Notes: generated by a model from the letters alone, not told the origin. 64,000 bases of DNA from CBDCYN01 sp965224205 (GCA_965224205.1 CBDCYN010000008.1:49613-113612), one strand, 5' to 3'. Numbered from the stretch's first letter, positions 9,342-16,933 are shown. Translations and numbers: made by a program.

Positions 9342-10361
9342 TTACGGGTACGGCGTCCTGGGCGCGTCACCGGGCAATTCCAACGCCCCGATGATCTCCT
9401 TGATCGAGCTGTATCCTTGCCGGGCGAGATACCCCCGCAGGCCGTCCATGATCGTCACCGGCGTCGCCGGATCAACAAACAGCGCCGTGCCCACCGCCAA
9501 CCCCGTTGCCCCAGCCAGTAGGAACTCGACCGCGTCGCGCCAGGTTTGGATCCCCCCCATCCCGATGATCGGCACACCCGCGGGCGCGGCCACTTCACGG
9601 TACACCCGGTGAACGAGGTACACCGCTAGCGGCCGCACCGCCGGCCCGGACAAACCGCCGGTCCCGTTGGCCAACCGAGGGCGGCGCTTGTCGATATCGA
9701 TCGCCATGGCGGTGAAAGTATTGATCATGCTTATAATCTCTGCCCCGCCGTCGACCGCGGCCCGGGCGGTGGCGGTGATATCACCCACGTTCGGCGATAG
9801 CTTCACGATCAGCTTGCAGTCCCGCCTCATGGCCCCGCGGACCTGACGCACCAGGGTTTCAAGCAGTTTGGGGTTGGTCCCGAACGTCAGCCCGTCGGCG
9901 ACGTTGGGGCACGAGACGTTGAGCTCGATCGCGTCGACAGTGGGTTCATCTGCGATCCGGCCAGCGGCCCCGACGTAATCTTCGATGCTATGCCCAGCGA
10001 CGTTGACCATGATCCGCGGCCCCGACGCCCGCATCTGCTTCAACAACGGCAGCTTCTCAGCCAGGAACACCTCGAGCCCGACGTTGGCCAAGCCAATCGC
10101 GTTGAGCATCCCGGCACGGGTCTCGACGATGCGCGTCGGCTCGTTGCCTTTGCGCACCTCCGGGGTGATGCTCTTGGTGACAAACGCACCCAGTTGGGAA
10201 AGATCCACGAAATCGTGGTACTCGAACGCGTAACCGCAGGTGCCCGAGGCGGTCATCATCGGGTTCGCCAGGGGTAGCCCTGCTAGATCGACCGCCAGGC
10301 TCGGCTGGGGCGTGGCCATCGCATTGTTTGGTGTGGATTGGGGGACGGAAGTCTCGGTCAT
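9342..10361 (-). CDS. pyrD: Dihydroorotate dehydrogenase, class 1B type
   Basis: The 339-residue cytosolic flavoprotein oxidises dihydroorotate to orotate in pyrimidine synthesis. Recognisable parts are the FMN-site start ANPMMTASGTCG, the substrate loop ending in the catalytic-base cysteine C151 (ELNVSCPNV), the lysine strand LIVKLSPNVGDI, and the phosphate-binding end GMGGIQTWRDAVEFLLAGAT. The cysteine base and absence of an N-terminal membrane helix place it in class 1. The 1B subtype normally pairs with PyrK, and no pyrK is seen here. The first ~14 residues are not conserved; an in-frame ATG at 10319 (MATPQPSLAVDLAG) is an alternative start. Confidence 0.93.
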   Translation of the reverse strand: MTETSVPQSTPNNAMATPQPSLAVDLAGLPLANPMMTASGTCGYAFEYHDFVDLSQLGAFVTKSITPEVRKGNEPTRIVETRAGMLNAIGLANVGLEVFLAEKLPLLKQMRASGPRIMVNVAGHSIEDYVGAAGRIADEPTVDAIELNVSCPNVADGLTFGTNPKLLETLVRQVRGAMRRDCKLIVKLSPNVGDITATARAAVDGGAEIISMINTFTAMAIDIDKRRPRLANGTGGLSGPAVRPLAVYLVHRVYREVAAPAGVPIIGMGGIQTWRDAVEFLLAGATGLAVGTALFVDPATPVTIMDGLRGYLARQGYSSIKEIIGALELPGDAPRTPYP

Positions 10362-10529
10362 GGCTGTATCGCCGCGGGCTGTTCATAAGTTTCAACCGCG
10401 GCGCAGGCCCACCGCGAGAAGATCAATATCCCTCACTTTCCTTAATTCTACTTCCTATTGTACGACAATAACCACGGTCACGACTCGGGGCGTTTCGCGT
10501 GGGTCAGCGCCCATCCCGGATGGTCAAGT

Positions 10530-11769
10530 CAGGGCCGTTTAATTCTCTGTTGGTGATCCTCGGATGAGTGCAAGGGCTTCGTGGGGTTGGGCGGCGTAGC
10601 GTCGCAAGGCGGCGGCTTTATTCTTCCAGCCGGCGTGGTTGAGAACCGTCACAGCCAAGTTGCGGATCGCCGCGAGGTTCTGCGGAGCCTGGCCGGTCCG
10701 CACACGGCAGGCGTCTTCCCCAAACGTCACGTCCCGGACGTAGTGCAAGCGGTTTTCGATCCCCCAGTGGCCGCGGGTGAGTTCAAGCAAGCGGGTGGCA
10801 TCGGCTCGATCCCGCGAGAGGCTGGTGATCCCGTAGGCCACTTCCGTTGTGGTCTGATTTCGGACCGTGCGGGTGCGTTCGAGTCGAAAGACCTGCTTGA
10901 CCCCCGGCCAGTCCAGGTAGCCGTTGAGGGCGGTGGTGCTGGTGAGCTTGCGGGCTTCGATCCGGCCGTGGCCCTTGTTGAGGCTTGAAGCGGTCTGCTG
11001 TTCTTGGCGGCTCAGCCGCTGCTCACGCTCAGAACTCGGGGCGTCGTCGTGGGGTTTGAACGCGTCGGCGATCGCTTCTTGGAGTTGAGCTTGGTTGGCC
11101 TTGACGGCCCAGAGATAATCCCCTTTTTCTTGAGGATTTTCCGCGATAGATCCTTCTGGCAAAACATCGCGTCGCCCGTGACCACCGCCCCTTGCACGTC
11201 GATCACATCCAACATCGCCAGGGCGGTCTTGTGCTCGTTGGTGGAAGCCGCCACCGCCATCTGACCGATCGCCGCTTGAGCTTCGTGTGCGTAAGCCGCC
11301 AGCAGGTGGATCCCCGGCAGTGGCTCGCCTTGTGTACCGCATAGCCGCTTGCCGTCGACCGCGATCGCCTTCCACCCGGCGATCCGACGACCCCCCAGCC
11401 AGCGGCGGATCGCCCGCTCGAACATCGTCGTGTCGAGCACTTTGAACACATTGTGGAACGTGGCTTTGCACGGCGAGCGATCCCGGGTAAACCCCAGCAG
11501 CCGCGTGAATGGCTCTCCGCGATCCCGGGCAAACTGGGCGATCGCCTCGAGGCTGCGTGCCCCCCCGAGCATCGCCACCGTGGTCAGCGTCAAGATCGCC
11601 GACAACGGGTGACGACGTCCCGACGGATTCCGTGGGTCCGGGATCTCGCTAAACACAACAGATAACGGTTGATCGGACATCGTCAGGTCCTCCATGACCT
11701 CAGGGGCTAACGCCAAACTCTACCTTAATCTCATCGGCTATCCCTACGACAGAGAATTAAACGGCCCTG
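10530..11769 (-). mobile_element. ISAs1-family insertion sequence, complete ends
   Basis: A perfect 21-bp inverted repeat bounds the element. Its left end is 10530-10550, starting CAGGGCCGTTTAATTCTCTG, and its right end is the reverse complement at 11749-11769. The flanks carry GGTCAAGT at 10522-10529 and again at 11772-11779, offset by two bases on the right. This fits a 10-bp target duplication with two changes, or an 8-bp one with two extra bases. Size, one transposase locus and 8-10 bp duplication fit the ISAs1 family. Perfect ends suggest a fairly recent insertion between pyrD and the first PEP-CTERM gene. Confidence 0.9.
10539..11680 (-). pseudogene. ISAs1-family transposase split by a -1 frame change
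   Basis: The first frame starts at ATG 11680 behind GGAGG with 8 nt spacing. It reads MSDQPLSVVFSEIPDPRN, with the H-repeat/YhhI-type core containing IAVDGKRLCG and VVTGDAMFCQKD. The protein then continues in the -1 frame (EKGDYLWAVKANQ, then RGHWGIENRLHYVRDVTFGE) and ends at 10539 inside the left inverted repeat. The switch lies at codons AAG AAA AAG GGG (11132-11120). Both catalytic-region halves are otherwise intact. ISAs1 elements normally have one frame, so an indel in the A/G run is likely. A-site slippage on AAAAAG is the alternative that would keep it active. Confidence 0.8.
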
Positions 11770-11849
11770 GAGGTCAAGTGACAAGTCTTGACATCTAACT
11801 ACGGGCGGCCCCACCCACGGCTGCCGCGATAGCTTGTGCTGCGATCAGC

Positions 11850-11885
11850 AAATAGAAAGAACCGCCACCGGGTATGGTGACGGTT
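11850..11885 (-). terminator. Rho-independent-type terminator of PEP-CTERM gene 1
   Basis: On the minus strand AACCGTCACC pairs with GGTGGCGGTT (10 bp, one wobble) around the loop ATACCC and is followed by CTTTCTATTT. It lies about 30 bp downstream of the 11915 stop. Confidence 0.75.
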
Positions 11886-11914
11886 CCTCCCCTCACTCGA
11901 TTGGAGACTTCTGA

Positions 11915-12757
11915 TTAAGCGTTGCGACGGCGACGGGTCGCGGCACCCAGGGCGCCGAGGCTCATCACACCGAGGGTCGCGGTCACGGGCTCGGGCACGC
12001 CGTTCGTCGGGTTCGGGGTGATCACCGTCTGGGCTCCACCGCCGATGATCAGCGCCGCGCCGGTGGCGGTCTGTGTGGCCAGCACGTCGAGACCGAAGAA
12101 CCCGGCCGGGCCGTCGAACGTGGTGTGGAACGGCTCGACTGCCGTGGCCGATGGGGACAGGATCGTGGACCCGATCGCGGTCACCGTGATGCCGTTGAGG
12201 CCGCCGACCCCTAAGTCGGTCGTGGCTAATCCGCCCAGGGGGAACCAGCCATAGCCGCCGGGGTTGTTCTGAGCAAACGCCGCCAAGCCGCCGCCGTCGT
12301 TGACGAAGGTGACGATGTCCGCCCCGCGGCCGTTGATCGCCAGCACCTCGGCGTCGGTGAGGCCGCCGGAGATGTCTTCATTGCCGGTGGGCATGTAGAT
12401 CGCGTCGAACCCGGTGAAGTCCTGTGCGGTGATCGCCGCGGCGCCCGAGACGTGGGTGAGCGTGTACCCCAAACCGGTCGCAATGGCTGAAGCGTCAACG
12501 CCGCTAAAACCGATCGGGCCGGCGCCGCCGCCGAGCATCAGAACCTGCGTGCCGGTGCCGGCCGGGCCGTTGATGTCGGCGTTAGAGACCACAAAGTCCA
12601 TGATGTCGCGGATCATGTCCGCCCCGGGGGTACCGTGGTCCTCCGGGTCCATGCCCGACAAGATAATCGGCCCCGCCACCGCGGTGTGACCAACCCCCAT
12701 CGCCGCGACCGCAACCGCGACCAAAGTGACCTTCTTCGCAAAATCGATCAAATTCAT
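11915..12757 (-). CDS. PEP-CTERM-anchored secreted protein, unknown function
   Basis: The 280-residue product has a signal peptide (MNLIDFAKKVTLVAVAVAAM, cleavage probably after TAVA). It ends with the exosortase sorting signal: VPEP, the hydrophobic stretch VTATLGVMSLGALGAA, then the basic tail TRRRRNA. The mature part is rich in Gly, Ala, Asp and Thr. One stretch (MPTGNEDISGGLTDAEVLAI...FVNDGGGLAAF) resembles type 1 glutamine amidotransferase-like or ThuA-like folds, but I cannot assign an activity. ATG 12757 has AAAGGAG 8 nt upstream. It is presumably processed by the exosortase at 26 kb. Its leader, signal region, C-terminus and terminator closely match the next PEP-CTERM gene. Confidence 0.85.
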   Translation of the reverse strand: MNLIDFAKKVTLVAVAVAAMGVGHTAVAGPIILSGMDPEDHGTPGADMIRDIMDFVVSNADINGPAGTGTQVLMLGGGAGPIGFSGVDASAIATGLGYTLTHVSGAAAITAQDFTGFDAIYMPTGNEDISGGLTDAEVLAINGRGADIVTFVNDGGGLAAFAQNNPGGYGWFPLGGLATTDLGVGGLNGITVTAIGSTILSPSATAVEPFHTTFDGPAGFFGLDVLATQTATGAALIIGGGAQTVITPNPTNGVPEPVTATLGVMSLGALGAATRRRRNA

Positions 12758-12821
12758 CTTTCTCTTCTCCTTTACCTTCCAGGGCAGACCGCCCATGACG
12801 TGAAATAAGAACACCGGAATC
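12757..12821 (-). promoter_or_regulatory. Conserved 5' leader, PEP-CTERM gene 1
   Basis: Reading toward the gene, the leader contains GATTCCGGTGTT, a short stem-loop GGGCGGTCTGCCC (12782-12794), then GTAAAGGAGAAGAG and the start. The same blocks in the same order precede the PEP-CTERM gene at 13919. The stem could change access to the ribosome binding site. Confidence 0.6.
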
Positions 12822-12853
12822 GGCCTACCCTTATAGGCCACAGTGCAATATTT

Positions 12854-12881
12854 ATTGTACACCCAAAAAATGAAGTGTCAA
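12854..12881 (-). promoter_or_regulatory. Near-consensus sigma70-type promoter for PEP-CTERM gene 1
   Basis: On the minus strand TTGACA (12876-12881) is followed after 16 bp by TACAAT (12854-12859) in an AT-rich tract. Initiation would be near 12847, giving a leader of about 90 nt that contains the conserved hairpin and ribosome binding site. Confidence 0.65.
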
Positions 12882-13050
12882 ATTTATTATAAAAACATTA
12901 TTGATCTCAAATGCACTGCAATACATCGCGATTTTTTCATTGCGTGGGCGTCTTAGGCTGCAATATATACTAATATATCAGTTCGTTTTGATTGAAGGGC
13001 ATCTCCTTACCAGGCATCCGATCGACGGCAGGTTGCCCCCGCTGCCTCCA

Positions 13051-13088
13051 ACAAAAAGAAAGAACCGTCACCATACCCGGTAACGGTT
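13051..13088 (-). terminator. Rho-independent-type terminator of PEP-CTERM gene 2
   Basis: On the minus strand AACCGTTACC pairs with GGTGACGGTT (one wobble) around the loop GGGTAT and is followed by CTTTCTTTTTG. The hairpin is nearly the reverse complement of the one at 11860-11885: the loops are GGGTAT and ATACCC. Confidence 0.8.
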
Positions 13089-13118
13089 CCTCCCTCACTT
13101 GAATTTAGAGATTTTTGA

Positions 13119-13919
13119 TTAGGCCTTGCGGCGGCGGCGGGTCGCGGCGCCCAGGGCACCGAGGCTCATCGCGCCGAGGGTCGCGGTTACCGGCTCGGGC
13201 ACGCCGTTACCACCTTGCACCTCGCGAAGAATCTTACGGTCGATCGCGTTGGTGAAATCGGTGAAGTCGTTGGCGATCTCGAGGAACGCGTTGGTCCCAC
13301 CGACCACGTTGTTCTGGTAGAACGTCTGCAAGCCGGCCTCGCCGAGGATGATCACGCCGTTGATCGTATCGACGCCGGCTGCCAGAGCGGCGTTGCGGGC
13401 GGCTGATGTGGAGCTGCCGTCATTCTCTGCGCCGTCCCCGGACACGTCCATCACCAGGCGGGTGCCTTCGTAGCCGTTGTCGACCAAGCCGCCGGTTTCG
13501 GTGCCGAACAGCGGCAGGCCGAAGTTGATCGCTGAACCGGGGGCGGTCAGGTCCGCGAAGGCACGCGGGGCGGCGTCGATCGCATCGGCAAAAGCATCAG
13601 CCGACGCGGCGCTGTCGATCAGGGTCCAGTCGACGCTGATCGTCTGCTGAGCACCGTTGGACCACTGGATGTACTGAACCGCGATCGACCCGATCGCGCC
13701 GCTGGTGATCGCGTTCTGGATCGTGGCGCTGCGGAACGCATCCGAGTAGCCCTGCCGCTGCAGCGCAAAATCACCAGCGTCGACGCTTCCCGAAACGTCC
13801 ATGAGCAGTTGCAGTTCTAGATCAACCGCCACCGCGTGAGCCGATTGAGCACCGATCGTCATCGCGCCGGCTGCGGCCGCGACGAAGCTCGCCTTCTTCA
13901 CTATCTCCATCAGTTTCAT
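13119..13919 (-). CDS. DUF1194-type VWA-like protein with PEP-CTERM anchor
   Basis: The 266-residue secreted protein has an N-terminal signal (VKKASFVAAAAGAMTIGAQSAHA). A von Willebrand A-like domain of the DUF1194 family spans about residues 32-235, with the MIDAS-type DVSGSVDAGDF near residue 41, VQYIQWSNGAQQTISVDWTL, and a second DVSGDGAENDG. It ends in VPEPVTATLGAMSLGALGAA followed by TRRRRKA. VWA domains usually bind a metal ion and mediate protein contacts; the partner is unknown. ATG 13919 follows AAAGGAG with 8-9 nt spacing. The C-terminal 25 residues are almost identical to the neighbouring gene's, pointing to duplication or shared use of the anchor cassette. Confidence 0.88.
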   Translation of the reverse strand: MKLMEIVKKASFVAAAAGAMTIGAQSAHAVAVDLELQLLMDVSGSVDAGDFALQRQGYSDAFRSATIQNAITSGAIGSIAVQYIQWSNGAQQTISVDWTLIDSAASADAFADAIDAAPRAFADLTAPGSAINFGLPLFGTETGGLVDNGYEGTRLVMDVSGDGAENDGSSTSAARNAALAAGVDTINGVIILGEAGLQTFYQNNVVGGTNAFLEIANDFTDFTNAIDRKILREVQGGNGVPEPVTATLGAMSLGALGAATRRRRKA

Positions 13920-13980
13920 CTTCCTCTTCTCCTTTACAGATTGGGCAGCGTGCCCGGGACATGAAAAACACCGGAATCAC
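13920..13980 (-). promoter_or_regulatory. Conserved 5' leader, PEP-CTERM gene 2
   Basis: It holds the same ordered blocks as the leader at 12757-12821: GATTCCGGTGTT, the stem-loop GGGCACGCTGCCC (13943-13955), then GTAAAGGAGAAGAG. The GGGC/GCCC stem is kept. The next pair is A-T here and G-T in the other copy, so pairing is preserved while the loop differs. Confidence 0.6.
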
Positions 13981-14037
13981 CCCTGATCGTCTAGGCGCTC
14001 CGCACTTGATATGTTCGAATAAAATATGGCACGATAT

Positions 14038-14091
14038 CCCACAGAAGGCCACTTTTTTTCTAAATTTTTCTGTAAAAAGTGTTATTGTGGG
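14038..14091. promoter_or_regulatory. Nested inverted repeat in divergent promoter region
   Basis: CCCACA (14038-14043) pairs with TGTGGG (14086-14091). Inside it CACTTTTT (14050-14057) pairs with AAAAAGTG (14074-14081). It sits in the AT-rich divergent region between the DUF1194/PEP-CTERM gene and trpC. It could be an operator pair or a transcribed hairpin. A further 12-bp palindrome, CCGATTAATCGG, lies at 14149-14160. Confidence 0.45.
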
Positions 14092-14338
14092 CGGTATGGG
14101 GCGAATGCCGTAGCCACAATAAAATCCGATACGGCTCTCGTTTCACTCCCGATTAATCGGCCCGTCGATCCACCGTTGATATGGCCGTTTCAGTTAAACA
14201 CAGGGAGTCGGTCTCAAGAGGCAAGGATGCGTCAGAACGTGGCCCACTGAACCTCTTAGCAGCGAGCTGGCAGGCCGCTGCTGGAGCCTCGTCGATAACA
14301 ATCTGTCCTTACATGTGCAGGGCGATCAACCCAGGGCA

Positions 14339-14396
14339 GTGGGAGACGAAAGCGAGCTTGGTTTCGTCTCCCACACTGTATCGTTAAGCTTAACGA
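14339..14396 (+). promoter_or_regulatory. trpC leader: 13-bp hairpin followed by 16-bp palindrome
   Basis: GTGGGAGACGAAA (14339-14351) pairs perfectly with TTTCGTCTCCCAC (14362-14374) around a 10-nt loop. Directly after it is the perfect palindrome TCGTTAAGCTTAACGA (14381-14396), ending 23 bp before the trpC start. No T-run follows the hairpin, so it is not a plain terminator. It may be an attenuation or protein-binding site. I found no Trp-rich leader peptide. Confidence 0.6.
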
Positions 14397-14419
14397 ACGA
14401 AATTGGCGAAGGGTAACCG

Positions 14420-15244
14420 ATGGCAGACCTGCTGGCTCAGATTATCACGGATAAGCGGCGACAGGTGGATATCCAGCGCCATCGCGTGCCCCTGGACCTG
14501 ATCCAGGAGCGTGCCCAGCTTAGCCCCTCGCCCCGCAATTTTTTTAAGGCGGTCACTCGGCCCAAGAAGACGCTGCGAGTCATCGCGGAGATCAAGAAGG
14601 CCTCTCCTTCCGCAGGGGTCATCCGAGAGGATTTCGACCCCGTGGCGATCGCTAAGGCTTACAGCGACAACGGCGCCTCAGCGATCAGCTGCCTCACCGA
14701 TGAGAAATATTTCCAGGGCTCACTCACCTATATCAGCCAGATCAAGCAGGCGGTGCCGCTGCCGGTCTTGCGCAAGGATTTCATTGTCGACCCGTACCAG
14801 GTCTACGAATCCCGAGCCGCCGGTGCCGACGCGATCCTGCTCATCGCTGAGTGCCTCGGCGAAGCCGAGCTGCTGGACCTGCTTATCCTCGCCACCAAGC
14901 TGAAGCTGACCACACTCATCGAAGCCCACGAGGTAGAAAACCTGCTCAAGGTCCGGCCCCACATCGGCTTCCCCCACCCCGCTTATACCCTGTTGGGAAT
15001 CAACAACCGCGACCTCAAGACCATGACCACCGATGTGGGGCACACACTCAGGCTCTTGGATATGGTCGACGACCCAGACATCCTGGTCAGCGAATCTGGC
15101 ATCAAAACCCCACAGGACATCCAGAAGCTGCGCCGCGCGGGCATTCACCGTATCCTCGTGGGCGAATCACTGATGCGTCAGCCCGATGTCGGGGCGGCGC
15201 TGCGTGACCTCATCAGCGAACCCCTAGAACCAAACCGCAGCTAG
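14420..15244 (+). CDS. trpC: Indole-3-glycerol-phosphate synthase
   Basis: The 274-residue TIM-barrel enzyme closes and decarboxylates CdRP to indole-3-glycerol phosphate in tryptophan synthesis. Diagnostic segments are VIAEIKKASPSAG with the catalytic lysine, CLTDEKYFQGS, LPVLRKDFIVDPYQVYESRAAGADAILLI, LGINNRDLKT and LVSESGIKTPQDIQKL. It is a stand-alone TrpC, not fused to TrpF, and no other trp gene is adjacent. Upstream lies a strong hairpin plus palindrome in the leader. The start is ATG 14420 with AAGGG about 9 nt before it. Confidence 0.95.
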   Translation: MADLLAQIITDKRRQVDIQRHRVPLDLIQERAQLSPSPRNFFKAVTRPKKTLRVIAEIKKASPSAGVIREDFDPVAIAKAYSDNGASAISCLTDEKYFQGSLTYISQIKQAVPLPVLRKDFIVDPYQVYESRAAGADAILLIAECLGEAELLDLLILATKLKLTTLIEAHEVENLLKVRPHIGFPHPAYTLLGINNRDLKTMTTDVGHTLRLLDMVDDPDILVSESGIKTPQDIQKLRRAGIHRILVGESLMRQPDVGAALRDLISEPLEPNRS

Positions 15245-15668
15245 AGCCTTATCTCGGTTTAATCTTGCGGTAACCGGCTGATTCCACATCGCCCGGGTGG
15301 GGCGTGTCGTTCGAGCGGCGGGCGACCTCCAGACGCGACCCCGATCAAGTCGTTACTTCCTATAAACCTGAGTATCGCCTAACGAAACGTTGAAATTGCC
15401 GTTCAAAGCGTCCCAGGGGGAATTTGTGGAGCGAGAAGGAACCCGCCATCGATCCAGACAAGCCGTTGGAGCACCTTCAATCTCTCGAATTGGCTCTCCC
15501 GAGACGCCAAGGGCAGTTTTCTTGCCCCTTATACGCTACTGTGGTCCATAGCCCCCCAATCTATTGAGGGGGAGGATGTCTATGAATCACACATCGAGAG
15601 TATTTTTCTACAGATCGATATAGGCTACATTCGGCATTCGGCGTAACGTTCAACAAGGAGGTTACGCG
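15245..15668. other. Intergenic region after trpC, nothing recognised
   Basis: I see no gene, strong terminator or repeat between trpC and the transposase fragment. A weak C-rich/G-rich inverted repeat around 15553-15575 has a two-base loop and is not convincing. Confidence 0.4.
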
Positions 15669-15881
15669 ATGCCGAGGATCGGCGGATCAGCAGTGGTTTG
15701 TAAACGTTGTGGCGAGTCGAGGTCGGTCAAGAACGGATTTGTCCGCAACAAACAACGGTATCGCTGCAAGGCTTGTGGCTGTAACTTCGTGCTCGGGGAC
15801 GGCTGGGTCGCCGCCCACGCAGCAGCAAAGCGGGCTTTGGCTGCGCTGCTGTACTCGATTGGCAAAGGGTCATTTCACTGA
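15669..15881 (+). pseudogene. Transposase N-terminal zinc-ribbon fragment (IS1-like)
   Basis: The 70-residue frame has a strong ribosome binding site (AAGGAGG) and encodes a zinc ribbon C11-x2-C14 ... C33-x2-C36 (VCKRCGE, then RYRCKACGCNF). This arrangement is typical of the N-terminus of IS1-like transposases, where it is followed by a helix-turn-helix and a DDE domain. It stops after SIGKGSFH, where the HTH would begin, and no catalytic part follows in any frame. I read it as the relic of an insertion sequence. A short zinc-binding protein is possible but less likely. Confidence 0.6.
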
Positions 15882-15956
15882 AGCTTTGGGTCAACCTCAC
15901 CCAACCCGATATCTTTGCCCAATACCAGGTCCGATCCATATCTATCTTTCTTTAGT

Positions 15957-16024
15957 TAAACACCATAAATTTTTTGCCGCTTGCATGGGGCATGCCGTAC
16001 GTAATTTCATCCGGGCTTGCATAT
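15957..16024 (+). repeat. Dispersed inverted-repeat element, partial copy F
   Basis: Only the central and 3' part is recognisable: ACACC, TTTTGCCGC, CATGCCGTAC, ATTTCATCCGGG and a final TTGCATAT. The 5' terminus is missing or too diverged. It lies downstream of the transposase fragment. Confidence 0.5.
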
Positions 16025-16194
16025 ATCCAAACGCCTCCCTCTTCGCCAGCCGCCACTCAAGTCAACCCAATAAGATCATTTTATCAACTGGTGTGGTTCG
16101 TTGAAAAAAATAGGGCCAAGGTAGTTGCAACCATCAGGTTCGCGGCTAGGATTAAATATACGTAGGTGGTTTAGATGGGTTAGCAGGAGGCGTC

Positions 16195-16278
16195 ATGAGG
16201 TTGGTACGGGTGAAGCAGTCATATCGTCTTGAAAAAAAGGGGGTGGAATGTGGCTTATCATATTCTTCCCGGGATTAG
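16195..16278 (+). CDS. Small upstream ORF (27 codons) overlapping the next gene
   Basis: ATG 16195 follows AGGAGG with 4 nt spacing, the strongest ribosome binding site in this stretch. The product is 27 residues (starting MRLVRVKQSYRLEKKG) and ends at TAG 16276. It overlaps the start of the following gene in another frame. The downstream gene's own AAGGGGGTGG site lies inside this ORF. It may be a leader ORF coupling translation. Alternatively the A7/G5 runs hide a frameshift and this is the real start of the larger gene. Confidence 0.35.
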   Translation: MRLVRVKQSYRLEKKGVECGLSYSSRD

Positions 16279-16864
16279 TTTACAGGCATTAATCGGGATG
16301 TTTGCTCAGAGCCCATCGGCTATGGCGCGTTGGGAGCCGGTTGCGGGCCAAGACCTGCCTCAGCCGTATCGCGGGCTGCTCGATCACCGCTCGCATATGA
16401 CGTCGATGCTCGAGCGGTTCCATGATCACCGCGTGTACCTGCGGGTGCTCGACGAGGACCTTCAGCAGGATCGGTACGGCCGAAAGATTCTGCTGGGGCT
16501 CGACGGGACCGATGACTACGTCCAGTTCGCGGTCATGCGGGTTGAGGCCCATCAGTGCGCCGCAGGGCTGTGGAACGCGATCCTCGAGGGAAGGCTGCCG
16601 ATGGGCAGGATCCTCACCGAGAACAACGTCACCCGGCGGGTGCGACCTGAGTATTTCTTGAAAGTCACACCCGGCCCCGAGCTGATGTCCTATTTCAAGC
16701 TTAGCCAACCGGTCACGATCTACGGCCGGCTGGCGACGATCTACTGGGACGACGAACCGACGGTCCGCGTCCTAGAAGTCATCCCACCCGTGGAAACACC
16801 ACAAATGCTTGATTTCGAAGCATCGGCGATCTTCCATTCGACAACAGACACGCGGATCAGTTGA
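16250..16864 (+). CDS. Chorismate-lyase-like (DUF98/UbiC fold) protein
   Basis: The 204-residue product resembles the chorismate pyruvate-lyase superfamily. It has a strand-rich core with RVYLRVLDEDLQQDRYGRKI, VQFAVMRVEAHQCAAGLWNA, the LPMGRILTENNVTRR segment (where the family has LGRVL) and a C-terminal PVTIYGRLATIYWDDEPTVR. Chorismate lyases release 4-hydroxybenzoate from chorismate; whether this one does is unproven. GTG 16250 is chosen because AAGGGGGTGG lies just upstream; TTG 16229 and ATG 16298 in the same frame are alternatives. No quinone or phenolic pathway gene is adjacent. Confidence 0.6.
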   Translation: MAYHILPGISLQALIGMFAQSPSAMARWEPVAGQDLPQPYRGLLDHRSHMTSMLERFHDHRVYLRVLDEDLQQDRYGRKILLGLDGTDDYVQFAVMRVEAHQCAAGLWNAILEGRLPMGRILTENNVTRRVRPEYFLKVTPGPELMSYFKLSQPVTIYGRLATIYWDDEPTVRVLEVIPPVETPQMLDFEASAIFHSTTDTRIS

Positions 16865-16868
16865 TCAG

Positions 16869-16933
16869 GTCTCATACCGATTTCTCGGCATAGGTGAGAC
16901 GACAAGCCTTTACCGGTACCAGACAGATCTGGT
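16869..16933. other. Hairpins between convergent genes
   Basis: GTCTCA (16869-16874) pairs with TGAGAC (16895-16900), enclosing CCGA/TCGG. ACCAGA (16918-16923) pairs with TCTGGT (16928-16933). They lie between the stops of the chorismate-lyase-like gene and the TPR gene. No long T-run is present, so terminator function is only possible. Confidence 0.4.

Noticed and set aside
10507..10521. Possible further copy of the dispersed element (CCCATCCCGGATGG)
   Set aside because: Only about 14 bp match one terminus, and nothing on the other side of the ISAs1 insertion continues the element.
14024..14046. TGGCAC near 14027 as a sigma54 promoter
   Set aside because: The matching TTGCW half at the required spacing is absent.
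14181..14387. Possible trp leader peptide upstream of trpC
   Set aside because: The frame has only scattered Trp codons (W in ASWQAA and GQWETK), no tandem Trp and no good ribosome binding site, so classical attenuation is not supported.
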